DNA of 64,000 nt from Dipteris shenzhenensis (lineage: Eukaryota; Polypodiophyta; Polypodiopsida; Gleicheniales): the NCBI GenBank assembly GCA_047967505.1, contig CM106539.1; one strand, given 5' to 3'. The position numbers and the translations under genes are program-made. Shown in pieces: positions 10,740 through 23,829 of the stretch (within the stretch, counting starts at the first letter, position 1; each line of letters starts with the position of its first letter). The notes below the pieces were generated by a model. That model saw only the letters and a program-made list of their open reading frames with translations, made no database searches and was not told where the DNA came from.

Positions 10740-12870
10740 ATAAGCATAACTCAATATGGATGTCTCAGAAAGCTTGATGCTTACGTGAATTGCTGGCTTA
10801 ATTGACGGATCTATATTTTTGGCCAAAAGTCCCTTACAAAAAGGTATTAAATCCATGATCATTCATGCTTTGCCCTATTGTTTAATCTATCAGACCATGG
10901 AATGGGCCCGTATATAAAATAGTCCACAAATAATTGAATCCACAAATAATTTCAATTAAAAAGAGAATGTTTTTAAAAAAAGGGGGTATTAACAGGTAAT
11001 ATTTAACCCTAATATGCATGAAAAATTTAACTCAAAACATTCATGGTAATATGTGATGACAAACTACAATGGAATTTGTTGAAGCTAACTCCACGAAAGC
11101 CAACCCAATCAGGCATAGATTATAAAGACTATATTGAAGATTATCCTCTATGTGACATCGCTGTCCTCCGCCATACTGAGTGCACGTAATGAATCGCATA
11201 CTCATGGGTAACTGACCTACAAAGAAAGTAGCTCAAGTACATGCTAGTAGTTGGGAGTAGGTCGTGCTAATCACAATGAAGTACTACTAGGTCTGACAAG
11301 AGATCCGTGATTACAAGAATGCTGCCCACCTACGTCACTAGGATATGATTTGCGTGAGCTATTGAGACAACGTGGAGACATAGTGAGTGCTCTATTGCAC
11401 ATATAAATATTTCATATCCTTCTTTTAAGCTCTGATTAAAGTGATCTCGATGAGTAATTCATGGCCAAATACTTGTTGTTGCCCTGCTACCACTATGACT
11501 TACTTGGATTATTGACACAACACAGAGATGCAATTAGGTTGGTCCTCTATCAAATTGATAGATATTCTTCTTTTCGGTCCAATGTGTATGACATGTATAC
11601 TCACCATAGTATATAATACTTGTGACTATGAGTAGTTACATAGTCCATGTAATGGATTGATCTCTTAAAGAGGTAGTTGGTGGAAAGTTCACAGGTGGTA
11701 GAGGAAGGTTCTAGAGTAGAGCTTCAGTTATAGAAGGTACGAAAAGGTATGAAAAGAAGGGACAAAACCTTCAAAGTTTCCATAGAGGTTTTTCTCACTA
11801 TTGGTTCACAATGGTAAGTGCTTTGGTTATATTATAGATTCACAAGTATTAGGCATTGCATGACATGGGCATATGCAACTAACTATACAACCTAAAGTAG
11901 AAGATTGGTAATAGAAGTCTTATTTCTCCAATAGGTAATAACCTTTTTTAGTGTGTGTATATTAAATGTATAAAAGACATCTTGCCATTCACATGCCCTT
12001 CACATGACACTTTTTAAACTCGTATACCCTATACAAATACAAGAAGAGGACTTGAAATACTACTTAGTCCTCTAAGGTAACAACTGAGCCTCACATCGAA
12101 CCCCCGAGGCTTGACCTAACATTTTTGGTTTTGAGGTATGCTCATTTTCTTTGTACATACCATATGTAACATGGTTTGGCATGCTTCGTGCTACATGGGT
12201 TTGTAAAAGCATTTTTAGAGAAGGTACACAAATGTGCCTCATATTTATGGACCATGTGAAGGCCTATGAATCTAATGCAGAAGTGCCACATGAGGTGTCA
12301 CACATCAAGGTTTTTGGGATTTACTAAGCTTTCATAGCACATGATATTACGACATCGACAACAAGTGGAGCTGTGTTTTGAAGCCTACAGTCCCACAATA
12401 AAAGTGCTTGTTCTAACGTGGCTTTTTTATGGATGGATGCTTATGAGTGGAACTCGTTTAGTTTCTTATACTTATAAGTTATCTTCCTGTATAAATCTTG
12501 TTATATTGTAAAAACTCGATTATATGGTGACCTGCTTCATCCCAGTGTTCTTCTATCTTGCAAAATAAAATTCATCCTTGTATATAGTTTGTTGATGCAT
12601 TTGTAATTTCTGGTAGTTAAAAGTTGGATGTCATTAGTCTTGTAGAACGCACACATCTAATGGGATGGAGAAGGAGATGACTTTTATCTTGTCTATTGCA
12701 ATCCATGACATTAGCCTCTTTTTTCTTCTTAACATCCATATACAGGACTACTTTTGGCATGGTGATCTTATTAAGATTGGATACAGTGATAAGCTACTGG
12801 CACCTGCCATTGGCATACATGATTTTCTTGTTATTATTATGCATATGAAAACCTCTTGTTCAAATCTTTC
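10740..12870. other. No gene recognised
   Basis: About 2.1 kb without a recognisable coding segment. The 81-codon frame at 12665 has no motif. No LTR, polypurine tract or tandem repeat was noticed. Confidence 0.5.
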
Positions 12871-12879
12871 CATTAATCC

Positions 12880-13310
12880 CCCTCCAACTCAAGCATCATG
12901 CGAGGCCTAAACATTGACCGTATTAAATTGAAAGAGACCAAGATTGAGACAGCTAGATACTGACCATGATCACCCCTAAACAATTCCTTCCCTTCAATCA
13001 GCTTCTTCACAAGAATAGCCACTCCCCCTCTTTCTCCATCAGCAGGGAAATTTGCCAAAACATCATAACCTAGTTCGCTAAAGGCCAACCAAATACCATC
13101 ATCCTCCCCACACTTCACTGCCTACAACAACATAATTTCTACATTCCAACTCCTTACTGTAGACACACGAGCTTTTTGCTTAACTTTATCATAGCAACCC
13201 CTTACATTCCAAGACAGCACTGATAAAGATCCTAGCTCCCTTCCCAACATTAACATTATGCAAGGACTTTGTAGGCATTCGTTCCCACCACCTGCACTCC
13301 TCGCCATTTC
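12880..13310 (-). pseudogene. LINE (L1-like) ORF2 endonuclease N-terminus
   Basis: Reading - from about 13250, the frame begins LSVLSWNVRGCYDKVKQKARV. This is the classic start of the L1-clade endonuclease (WNVRGL.....R). It continues across a stop near 13120 with VKCGEDDGIWLAFSELGYDVLANFPADGERGGVAILVK, containing the GGV.ILV strand of the fold. The reverse transcriptase is absent, since the sequence ends around 12880. Together with the zinc-knuckle remains just upstream (13480-13970) this is a truncated non-LTR retrotransposon in - orientation. Confidence 0.75.
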
Positions 13311-13479
13311 CTTAAGACATTTCGGAACACCCCTTGTTTTGCAGGCTTGCTCTCCTCTTCTAGCAGCTTCTTGTTAAGTGTTTCTCCTCCAATAATCTCT
13401 TTCTATGATTTGCCTCTAGAAGCTCTTCTTCTTCTTCACCACCACAATCTAAGTCAAGAATAGATGATATTCCTCTATC

Positions 13480-13990
13480 AAAGCCTCAAAACACAGTTTT
13501 AGCACACCTAGCTTCCTCCACAACTCCCTTAATAGCAACATACATGCAAATCACCTCCAAACTCTCCTTTGCCTCTTGTAATTTCCATTTTTTACCAATG
13601 ATTTTCCACCTATTCTCACCCTGTACTCCCATCTTTGATCCTCCCATAGTGCCTTCAATCCTCACGGAAGTTTGACATAATCTTATGGCTTTCAAATTGG
13701 TTGCATGTCACCAACATGTGATGTGATTGACTCCACAATCTCCAAACGCATTCCCCCAACCTAATCAGTCTTATGGCTCGTCCCTAATAACATATTTTCA
13801 TTCCTAAGGGGACAACACCTAGCAAAGTGTCCAATATTTTTGCATATGTAAGAAGCAAAAAAAAAGGGCCAAATTGAACTGTTGAGTGATGACAACTTCC
13901 TTGGGCAATTGCACTTCCACAAAATCTAGAGTATTCTAACTTCTATCCTACATAATCTAGGCACATTTGTCCTCGAACTCTTTCCTTGCA
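13480..13990 (-). pseudogene. LINE ORF1 remnant with zinc knuckle
   Basis: On the - strand near 13800-13860 the frame reads ICKNIGHFARCCPL, a CCHC-type knuckle (C..C...GH....C) as in ORF1 of plant L1 elements. Upstream, IPPHARKEFEDKCA and FVEVQLPKEVVITQQFNLALF look like the preceding ORF1 domain with several stops. Downstream, a 69-codon open piece (13486-13695) rich in Lys/Glu continues toward the endonuclease at 12.9-13.3 kb. Order ORF1 then ORF2 on - fits one element. Confidence 0.6.
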
Positions 13991-15100
13991 TGTGGAGGAA
14001 TAACCAAAACTCTTCCCCATGAGCTGCGCTCACGAAATATAAATTCAGACATACTTCTGGGTTTGCTAGTAGGTTTTTTTGTGCTTTGCTTGTTTGCTTG
14101 GTAGTTTGTCTTTGGTGCTTTTTTGGTGCTGTGTGGAAGTTATGTTGGTCGATATTCTTCATTTTCTTGTTCATTTTGATCTTTCTGTCACACCCCCTTG
14201 TTCTACTTCTATAGCATGTCTTGAGACATTCCACTTAATGAGCTGAGCATGCATTACGCCTCTATAGCTCAAGGCAAACATTAGGCCTCATTTAGATTGT
14301 AGTCAAATCCATAAGCTTCATCATTATTGATTTTGATTAAAAGCCTCACACCAAATTCCATTGCTACCCAAGGTTATCAGGCACGTGCTAATTTAAGCAA
14401 TAAGATTGTACTCAATAAAGTTTTGCAAGGGTATTGGGTCCTTATGGACTTGTATTGCCTCATCCTTTTGCTTTCATTTTTATGTTTCTTTCTTGTTACG
14501 ATGTTGTGCAAATTCATTTAACTTCATGAGGGGACAATATAGATGCAAAGCGCACTAATTCTCAATTTTCACTGAGTTAATTTTTCTTGCTGCAATAATT
14601 AATTTCACCAAGTTTTAAAGTTGCGTTGCGTACTACTAATTATATGGCTATGATACATCTTATTAACTCCAATCGGCTAAAGAATATGATGCCTATCTTA
14701 TAGTATTGTAAACGAAAGTTTTGTGCAATTCCCAATGAACAAAGCAAACAAGACTGCACAAGTGCTTGTGGGCTCTCCCTCCTAGTATAGTGGTAAAGCA
14801 CGTGCTTTTGGATACAAAAGAAAAGCAAAGGAATTTTCAGGCTATTAAAAGGCAACTTTTGTAGGATGATCTCCGTAAATGGCATTTTGAAAGACAACGT
14901 AATTAACTTTTCAAAAAATTACCATGGAAATTCTCAAAAGGAGTCCCCCGTAGCACTATCTCTAAGGAGGGAGTGCTAACGCTGGTTACACATGAAAACC
15001 GTGCCTGCCCACCTTTCAATAATTTGGCTGTGGGCGAGCGGCATTGTATACACACTCCCGTGGTCAAGGCATTTAGTACTAGGCATAGTCATAGTGCTTT
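13991..15100. other. No gene recognised
   Basis: Unassigned DNA with short chance frames only. A tRNA-like TAGTATAGTGGTAAAGCA at about 14783 lacks a B box, so it is not called as a tRNA. Confidence 0.45.
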
Positions 15101-15104
15101 TTTT

Positions 15105-15150
15105 GGGGGGGAGGGGGGGGGGGGGTTGAAGGAGAACCCCCCCTCCCCCT
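15105..15150 (+). repeat. Homopolymeric G run facing a C run
   Basis: A run of 7 G, one A and 13 G (15105-15125) is followed after TTGAAGGAGAA by 7 C, T and 5 C (15137-15149). The two arms are complementary and could form a hairpin; the G run alone could form a quadruplex. It lies about 680 bp upstream of the EAF6 start codon. Confidence 0.8.
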
Positions 15151-15827
15151 TTACTGCCCACCCAAGCACTTGGGTGGGGGTTCTTCCTCGCCCAAACTTG
15201 GGCACGTGATGAAAATCATTCAATCAATATTTTTGGCTTTGTAAGCCTAATCCTGTAAGGCTAGGTTCACACCACCTGCTGACCATCTTCCAAAAGGTGG
15301 CGTGAAGGGCCGCCATCCTAGTTGGCCCAATAGGAGGTGGACATTGACACAAAACATTTGTGTGCGGCCCATGAACTCCATGGACAACTCTTCTGCCCAC
15401 TCCATCATTCCATATCACAAGTTGGTGACATCCTGATGACCCTGTAGCCATCCCTTGTTACGGGAATCAAATCCATAAATCAAATCGATATCCTCTGCTT
15501 GGAAGTGAGGTAATATTGACCGCTCGGTGGTGTGAACTATCACACGGGGGCAGCCATCCTCCAATTTTATTAGCACTGCCCCGCTAGGTATAGCAACTAG
15601 AAACTTGCCACTTTTGGTACCCGTCTAAAGCGGGACCTTAGACCCCCCCTCTCCCTTCCCTCTTTTGAGAGATGTGAGCAGGAAAATCTATTATTTCTAA
15701 TTTTGCTGGAGGGCTGTGCCTCTTGTTTCCTCTTCCATGGGCAGGGGTTGGGCTAGATTTGGAAACAGGAGTATAATATATGTGATTTAAGAAACCATTA
15801 ACGAGTGATCGAGGCCTAAATCTTGCA
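15151..15827 (+). other. Upstream region of the EAF6-like gene
   Basis: No coding segment is recognised. It presumably holds the promoter and 5' UTR. An AT-rich TATAATATATG at about 15771-15781 lies only 47-57 bp before the ATG, which is close for a TATA box with a leader, so the true core promoter is uncertain. Confidence 0.4.
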
Positions 15828-18800
15828 ATGTCTGGTCAAAGGGCCGCAGCAACTCCTCAGGCTACCCTTGCCGCTCTTGTTGCCAAGCGGGAGAAATTGC
15901 AGGAGGAGCTTCGTCATGTTGAAAAGCAGGTACAATTAATCGAATTTCCCTTGGATAGAATCCATGGCGCAGAGATTTCTCCCAAGGAACTTGTTTTTAA
16001 TTGCTTGAGATGTCAGCATGCGATTTAGCTCCTGCAGGTTCTAGTTTTCCTGAATGGGCATTTTCAGACAATGTATGCACTGCTTCTCCTTACAGCTATG
16101 CACTGAATTGGCAACGAATAACCAAGAATTACGAAACGTAGTCCTTAAATAAATTGACAGAATTCATCTATTCCAAAATGCGACTGACAATGAAATTAGG
16201 TCAACAAGTGGAAATTATGATTGTATATTTTAAGTCAACTAGCGATATTAGCAGGGACGTCATGGTGGTTTATGGGATTCATGATGAAGTCGACTTCTAT
16301 GAAAACGAAACTGCTTTTCATTCATTTTCATTGATCTATATTAAAGTTAAAGTTAGATAAATGCATACACAAATGCTCTCATGAAAGTTTCCTTACAAGA
16401 CTAAACATTCCGTTTTACAGCAGGTCAAATGCCAACATACATGTATATCGCAACTTAGACCTTTTTGGTTGACTTTGCTGGCGTCCAGCTAGATTACGGA
16501 GAAAATGTTGTGTCTGAGCAGGTCTTCAGATTATACTCGTCAAGCATGTATTGTCATATTACTGTCGTGCAAATTCAAGTTTTGGTTGGATAATGAAACC
16601 TTGAACACTTAATGTGTTTGATGAGAAATGACTCGTGAGGCATTCTGTGCATGCAAAGAGTGTTATTTGGTGTTCCTTAATTCAAAATTTTTTTCCTGGG
16701 AATTTATTTGGCTGTCTCCTTTCCTGTGAGACCTTAAAAACATATGATTGTTGACGATGGTTTTGGAAGGGGTCAATATCTTATAGGTACTTTTTCTGTT
16801 TTCTGCAATAAGCTTAGAGTTCTTGCATCAGAGCGTCTTGTTTTCCATAGTATTTTACTCTCCCCTATTGCATTGAATGCCAGAGCAGCACGCTCGGTAT
16901 TGTAAGTTATGCCAGCCCCGTCAAACTTACATCATACAACATTCTAGGTTCAAAGTTACTCAGAATATCATTTGCAAATTTTTTTGAAGTACTATTATAG
17001 ACTTGATCAGTCCTTTTATGAAATGGCTGTGCAGGTGTATGATCTTGAAACTACTTATTTGCATGATTCAAGTCAGGTTGGAAACGTGCTGAAAGGGTTT
17101 GAGGGTTTTCTTTCGTCAACTAAAGGTGCAGGCAAGTGAGTAATTCTGCTTTAAGGACTTAGTAGCTGGTTGGCATGTTGGTAGACCAGTAGGGTTTCAG
17201 GCAGGGGTTTGCTGTTTCATCTCAGGAGGGTTATTGAAGTAGAAATTCTGAGCCACCTGATTGTTTTAAACTATATACTTTCTCCTTCATGAAAAAAGTT
17301 TCAAGTCTACTCTTTTTTTTTTTGCAGCCTGAAACGACCCAGGAAGTTCCAGCCAGAGGATAGACTGTTTTCTTTATCGTCAGTTACATCACCTGTGGTA
17401 AAAGAACCCCCTCAAAACTCATGTAGCAGACCTATAGTTTCCTTTCTTTTCTTTTGCTTTATTTTGGCCAGCAAACTTACGTGTTTAATTTTGTTCGGAC
17501 GGACGTTTTAACATTCTCACTAAGGAGCCTCTTTGGTTTTCTGTGTTTGTGGGTAAACGCTTCCCCAGTATTTAGCACTATGTGCCATGACGGTATAAAA
17601 TATGGTGATAGTTAACAAGTCTTGTGTAACAAAGTCTGGGTGGTGGTTCATAGGTGTTGAGAAGAGTTTGGTCTGGAATTTTGTGCTGGTTAGTTTTGCC
17701 TCTGGATAACAACCTTGTGTCTCTGAGCGTTAGCTGTGAGGGAAGGGATTTGCTCCTTAAGTGATTCACATGGTTTAACTGGTGGATGAAGTTGGACTGG
17801 GGTCATACAATGTCCGTGTGGATTTGGTTTTTATATGGTGATTGTTTGCCACTTTCTTCTTCTATGCAGTCGGTATTGATGAGAAACTCACAATTTTTGC
17901 ATTCAAGATTACTGGAACTTTTTGATTTAAACAAAATCTGACAGGTGCATCGTACTGCAGGTAGATGAGCATGCAGCGGGCCGTGATGCAGGTACACTAT
18001 CCCTTTTGGATTTAATGCTCTCTAGCCCTTTCCTATGTCTGAAACGAAAGATAATTTGAGAAAGGCTTTCCATGCTCGGTTGTGTAAAGCCTGTTTTCAG
18101 CCATTGCTGTTGACTGCATGTAGGTAAAGGCTTTTGCTATTCCAGGGCATTGTTTACCTTGTTTTTAAATAACATCCACAAACAGGTTCGCAAGGATTTT
18201 GTCAATGCTATTGGAGCCTTGCAGATGCTAGTGGCTCATTTTGTTGTTTACATTTTAGATGGGAGAATTGATGGCATTGGGCAGAGTCGTAGCAAAACAT
18301 CAGGACTGCAAGCCAATGGCCCGTAAGTCACTCAATCTTTATCCTGAAGCCTCAAGAAATTAAAGAAGGAATGGGCGGATGCAAGGTATTGTTACTTAGT
18401 GCTTGCTAGAATATTTACTAAGCTGTTTTGATCTATTCTCGTCCTTCCACTTCAGGTATTTTCCTTCTAAATTTTTAAATGCTTGCCTGAATCGTTTTTT
18501 ATGTAAAATTCTCTGTAGACGAGATAGAGAGGGAATGAGAGAGCGGGGGCGGGGGGTTTCAGTCTTTGAGGTCTATGGAAGCGCCAACAGGATCTCCGAG
18601 GTGAGAGAAGACGACTTGAAAAACAAACAGCTAAGGAATTTTTTACCTATCCTAAGATTTTCTTCTTTCCAAGTCATCTAGGGCCTTTTCCCTGTTATTG
18701 AGCAACTCTTTTAAGGAAACCTCCTCATTTAGCTGGCATGAAAGTTTCTCTCTTTTTGGGTGGTGTAAAGTAAAGAGTTGATCATACCTGGGTCCAGTAA

Positions 18801-19091
18801 GAGGTTAGGTGTGTCTTTGTTCACCTTTCTCTTTACTTGTGTGTGTGTGCGCGTGTGTGTTACATCATGAGTGAAAGGGAATAAGTAGTGAAAGTCCTGA
18901 AGATCATAAAAAAGAGAGAGCAGGAGGGATTTTTAGAAAGACAAGATTAGAGGTTAACAACTTTATAAATTCCAAATTTCAGAGGTAAGCCAAAGCGTGG
19001 TCGAACACAACCTAGGGATGGGAAACGAATTAAACAGTCAAATGAGCAAGAGCTTGATGATGATGACGATGCAGATCGAGGGTCAAGATGA
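15828..19091 (+). CDS. EAF6: EAF6-like subunit of NuA4-type histone acetyltransferase
   Basis: Six exons join in frame: 15828-15929, 17035-17135, 17328-17397, 17961-17991, 18259-18322, 18983-19091 (stop TGA 19089). All introns are GT-AG and the product is about 158 residues, close to plant EAF6 homologues. Residues 13-60 form the conserved EAF6 coiled coil (LAALVAKREKLQEELRHVEKQ then VYDLETTYL). It continues to GNVLKGFEGFLSS and the block RPRKFQPEDRLFSLSSVTSP, then a Gly/Lys/Arg-rich linker and an acidic tail with five Asp. EAF6 is a small scaffold subunit of MYST acetyltransferase complexes acting on histone H4/H2A in the nucleus. The first ATG is chosen because it opens directly into the coiled coil. 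In exon 4 the acceptor at 17961 is preferred; the upstream AG at 17944 would give a stop. No frameshift is seen. Confidence 0.92.
18838..18860 (+). repeat. Short TG repeat inside EAF6 intron 5
   Basis: Imperfect GTGTGTGTGCGCGTGTGTGT. It is intronic and has no evident effect on splice sites. Confidence 0.8.
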
Positions 19092-20088
19092 CAGGTAGTC
19101 TGCTATAGAGATTCTCTTTGTATCCATTTAAAGTTCAAGGGCAAGACTTTGTGGTAACCCAGAAGGTTTGGAACAGCTTCGATTCAGCAATTGTATTCAT
19201 GGATTTGAAAACGTTCAGATTTTTAAACTTACCAAGAGGATATGTTGCCTTTAACTTGAAGGCCTAGTGTATAAGATGAATTCATTTTGCAAAAGGGTGT
19301 GCGTTTGAATGAGAGATATGGGAGTGCTTTAATCAGAACCATGGTGCCACCAAGTGAAAACCATGCTTTTGGATTATCTACAAGCCCTCTTTCTGAACTA
19401 ATATAAATGATTGATACAAAGGTTGCCTCAAACCTGTGCAGTGCTATGAAGCAGCAGAAGTCACAGAATACAGTAGCTGTTATCTGGATTCTGATTGCTC
19501 TTTATTGATAGAATGATAGCTCAATTCATAGTTTGCATTGGACTCATGAGAGACAAATATATTGTGAAAATTTATCTAGTGTAACAAATGGAGGCATGCC
19601 AGATTGATGTTTAATTGAAAATTCGATTGGAAGCATGCACACATGTGCACGCGCACACACAGCTTCTCTTAGTACCCTTTTCCTCACAGCAACACAATCT
19701 AGTTGTATCTCTGCTTACTTCCTTATCACATAGTTTCATCCACTATCATTTGTGTTCATTTATTCCTGCTTGTATATCCTTCCTTGATGCTGGGGAGACA
19801 GGAATTATCAGCTCATTATGTGAGGAGATACCAAATAAATAGTTTATTGTTATAAAGTTAAAATGCATCCAACAAGCTTGCAATAGTGCATGTTTCAGTA
19901 CAAACTAACTCACAGGCAAGGTAGGGCAATAAAGAAAGATGGCGGGATAATAAAATCAGTACTTAGTGACTTAGCAATAGTAATTTTTAGAACTAAGATG
20001 TAATATTGATCTAACACAAGATTAAAGGAGTAGTATTATTGCTTCGGCAGTACATATGAGTGGTATTTATATCAGTACCCAATAGCTT
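19092..20088. other. EAF6 3' flank, no further gene
   Basis: The 3' UTR should occupy the first few hundred bases. An AATAAATAG stretch near 19834 and an ATATAAATGA near 19403 are candidate polyadenylation areas, but no clear signal can be chosen. No other coding segment was recognised. Confidence 0.4.
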
Positions 20089-20308
20089 GCTCAAACAAAT
20101 GAGTCTTCATATCACACCCAATAGATCTAAACATCGAGTATGCCACCATTTGTCATGTGAATGTAAGTTACCTAGATGCCTCCTTACTATTCAAAGCTGC
20201 TCAAACAAATGAGTCTTCACATCACACCCAATAGATCTAAACATCGAGTATGCCACCATTTGTCATGTGAATGTAAGTTACCTAGATGCCTCCTTACTAT
20301 TCAAAGCT
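20089..20308 (+). repeat. Tandem duplication, 110 bp x 2
   Basis: Unit 20089-20198 (GCTCAAACAAATGAGTCTTC...TATTCAAAGCT) is repeated head-to-tail at 20199-20308. Reading them side by side I see one difference (CTTCATATC versus CTTCACATC), so this is a recent duplication. Confidence 0.95.
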
Positions 20309-23300
20309 AGCCCTCATCCCCCTTCTCTCTTTGTCTTGCCACCCTTGCATCCACCTGCAAGTGCATGATGCACAAGAAAGGGAGCATTGGAGATGCCTTG
20401 TGGGATGGAGTGTCTAAATCATAAGTGTGAACTCAATTAAGTGGAGAGTGAGGAAAGCCTACTTCCATGTGTTGAGTTACAAGGAAATGACCCAAAGGAA
20501 TATGAATAAAACATGAGGGATTTTTTGTTACCAAATATAAGCATTGGGTTTAATGCAAAATTTTGGGTTATTATATTAGAGGGCAATAAATGAGTGCATG
20601 TCTATCTAGCTTGGTCTTACATTACTCTCGCCAAGAATCAACAAGGAAGAGCACGTGAGAATAGCTCCCTTATGGATGAGCTTGTCTAGCAACCATTGTA
20701 CTACAATTGCGACAAGATTGTTACTGGATAATGTATGAACCTTCCATTGTACAAATTGGAAAGAAGACATCTTCTCATGCTTACTATCCCTAATTGTGAT
20801 TTTGAAAGAGTTGGAAAGTTGATGAGACTATCACTATCAATAACAATAAGAAGTCTTGCTTGATAGCAGTTGTATAACTTGCTCAATAGTAGACAAGGAA
20901 GTCTTGTCAATAGGCCTTCAATATTTATTGTTAAAGAATAAATAGAAAAATATTTATATCATTCAATAAATCTATGAATTCTTCTTAAGTTTCTACCATC
21001 GATGACAAATCGATGCCTATTGTATCATACAAGATCATATTAGAAAAGTGGGAAAATCTAGTGAATCGGGACTCTCCAAATTGATTGAGTAGAGAAGATT
21101 ATGCCATGAGGACTTCTCTGTAGCAGAAGCTGTCCAATTCTAGGGTTTTTACACAAAAAATCTAAAACCGTCATTTGGGCAAGATATGTTGGCCCTTCTG
21201 GTCCTAAAAAGATGGTTGTCCTTCACCAAAAATTGGTGATAGAAAATCCAAAAAGATGAAAAAAGAGAATGGTGCACAAACCAATTCAGATTCAGTAGAG
21301 CATCTCCCAAGCTCATCAACGAATCCATGAGAGAGTCATGCTACGAGTGAACAACCTTACAAGAATGTCACCTGTTGTTGGTCCAAATATTTGTGTCTCA
21401 GCTGTCATTGACAAAGTTTTACACAATGACTCAATGGAGTGTCTTAAAGTTCCATGATTTAGTGGGATTTTCCATTGTCTTAAAGTCCCATGATTTAGTG
21501 GGATTTCTTCCCAATTCCCATCCCCTAGCAAACTCTCTTAAAGCATGGGTTAGAAAAAATTCAGTTAGGAAGGGCCTCACTCTCACAAATGTTCACTTGG
21601 GCTATTACACTTTTCTATGCGATAAGGCAAACATGGTAGCTAGAGTCCTCCATTAGGAACTGTGGAATCATCCTCTCTATGTAGAGAGGGGGTCCCTTGA
21701 CTTCAATCTGGACAAACGAAGATCCACAAAAACTTCAGTTTGGGTCGAATTACCCAATTTACCCCTTTCTTTGTGTAACCAGGTGGTTGCACTCTACAGT
21801 GGACTAGGGGAGGTATTAGGGTTTGGAAAAAGAGTAGTTCATAAAAGGGAAAACTCATAGGTTTTGATAGATCTTGATCTTTCTTAGGACCTGCACAACA
21901 CCCTAGTTGTTCTCAATAGAAGCAGGGAAGTTTTTAATAACAATAGTTGGCTTACTAGAATCTCCCCACTTCTTGATTTGTATGTGGGCTATCAAACCAT
22001 GTTGTCGAAATTGTCCCCAAAAAGAAGACCAGGACCAAACCTGCTATTGTATCTTCCATAGATGTTTTTATCGAAGCTAGACCTATATATTAATATAAAA
22101 CCTTGGTGAATGTTTATCAAGCTATTTTTTGCAGTTTCACAATATTGATAGAACATAGTACACTTTTTACGTATTTTCTTTTGAAATTTGAAGTAAAAGG
22201 TGTAAATCCTAGCAAAACTTTAAACTTTTTCACATAAAAGTTTCAAATCCTGGGGAATATTTCAAACATTTATTTTTATTAGGGCATACAAACTTTCGAC
22301 ACCATTACAAAAGTTTCTCTTCTTAATGAAACTAACATGGAAAAATCATCCATGGTATCTTCCACTCCTCCCTTTGTTCCAATAGGTAAGTGGGTCTCAA
22401 AAGCCAACAGATCGTTATGACTCTTATCCTATACATGATTGTATCAAAGAGACTGACAGTGGACCACAATTTAGGGAGGGATTCAATGACCTCACTGATG
22501 GACTAGAAGAGGGGCTATAACTTTGTAGTTAAAGCTATGTCTGAGGAGAATTAGGAAGATGACACATTCTTTACGTTGGAGCATACTAAACCCAAACATA
22601 AGGTGACAAAAGCATTTATAGATCATTGGGGCCCCACCTATAAGAAATGGGAAGTAGAGGTTGGAGGTATTTGGTATGAGAAGACAACCAAGAAAGGCCA
22701 TAGTTATAGACACTTATATAAGAAGAGCCGTACCTTTTTCTACTCTCATCTAGTTAGAGCTTTTAAGTTTTAATGCAAGTTGTGCTCTAAAAGTAAAGAA
22801 GGGTAAAAGGCTCTTTGAAATTGATGTAAGCACTCAGGAGAACATCATGTGGTGTATTAAAAGTGTCAACGACTGAGCTAGCTAGTTGTTAAATGTCTAG
22901 AAATGATCGAGCCGAGTGCTATCTAACAAAGGCCATAGGTTGCTGCAAAATAGTCATGGAAGCTCTGCCTCATGCTCTTTTGTGAAAGGTCCATCATAAT
23001 TCAATGTCCAAGGCCATAAGAAAGAAGAGACCAAGTGTCGACCAGTAAATCCATGCCTCAACTTTGAAGGGTGGCCTAGAATTTGATTTTGAAGGGTAAT
23101 TTAAAAGTCATGCTTTGAGCTCAAATTCTTCTAATCATAAAGAGAAAGTCACATCTCAAAATTCAAATTCCAAGTTCTAAATAACAAGAAGGCTAGGCTG
23201 CAAAGCCATCCAAATGAACACGAAATACCAAAATAATAAATTCAATGATAATTAGTCATTATATCGGCATCAATCATCACAAGTAAAAGAAATATCAATA

Positions 23301-23820
23301 TGGTAATTGAAGTCAAATTCTCTAGCTATATGTCAAGAAAAGAGCTAGTGATAGTGAGCTTTTCAAACTCACTCCTGTTGCTTCTTTTCCCCCATCTTCT
23401 TGGGTGGACATATACTACTTGTCTCCCTCTGCTTTGCCTTCTTTTTGGGTATAGATTCACAACTTGGCTCCCCTACCTTTACCCCCTTGTTGGCTGGAGG
23501 CTCATAAGCAATCTCTCCGAGATTGCCGAAATAGCTTCCACTCCCTCCTCCCTCATAGTTTCATGAGGCAGGCACATCTGATCTATCCACGTGCTAGGCA
23601 ATAGATAGTCACACAAGTTATATCTTGATCTTGCTAGCATGAATGTACTATGAAGCAAAAATGGTGCACATGGTTTAAGCATCGGATGTGGCAGTGATAT
23701 ATGATTTGGCTATCACCATAATGTGATCACATCTATAAAGGATTAACTTTTAGACTTTACATATGCTACTTTGAGGGTCACTATATGTGTCCCCTTCTTG
23801 GTAATATTTTTCTTGATTGT
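20309..23820. other. No gene recognised; small tandem repeat at 21440-21505
   Basis: About 3.5 kb without a recognised coding segment. Near 21440-21505 a block of about 37 bases containing CATGATTTAGTGGGATTT occurs twice in tandem. Frames up to 93 codons (for example at 21375) arise from this region but show no motif. Confidence 0.5.
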
Positions 23821-23829
23821 TTTCTCCCT

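Noticed and set aside
10489-10862. Cys/Val-rich and His/Thr-rich frames
   Set aside because: Microsatellite artefacts.
14775-14830. tRNA-like TAGTATAGTGGTAAAGCA
   Set aside because: Resembles an A box, but no B box (GGTTCGA-type) or acceptor pairing follows.
17941-17960. Alternative acceptor at 17944 for EAF6 exon 4
   Set aside because: Would read into a TGA within eight codons in the required phase; the acceptor before 17961 keeps the frame open.
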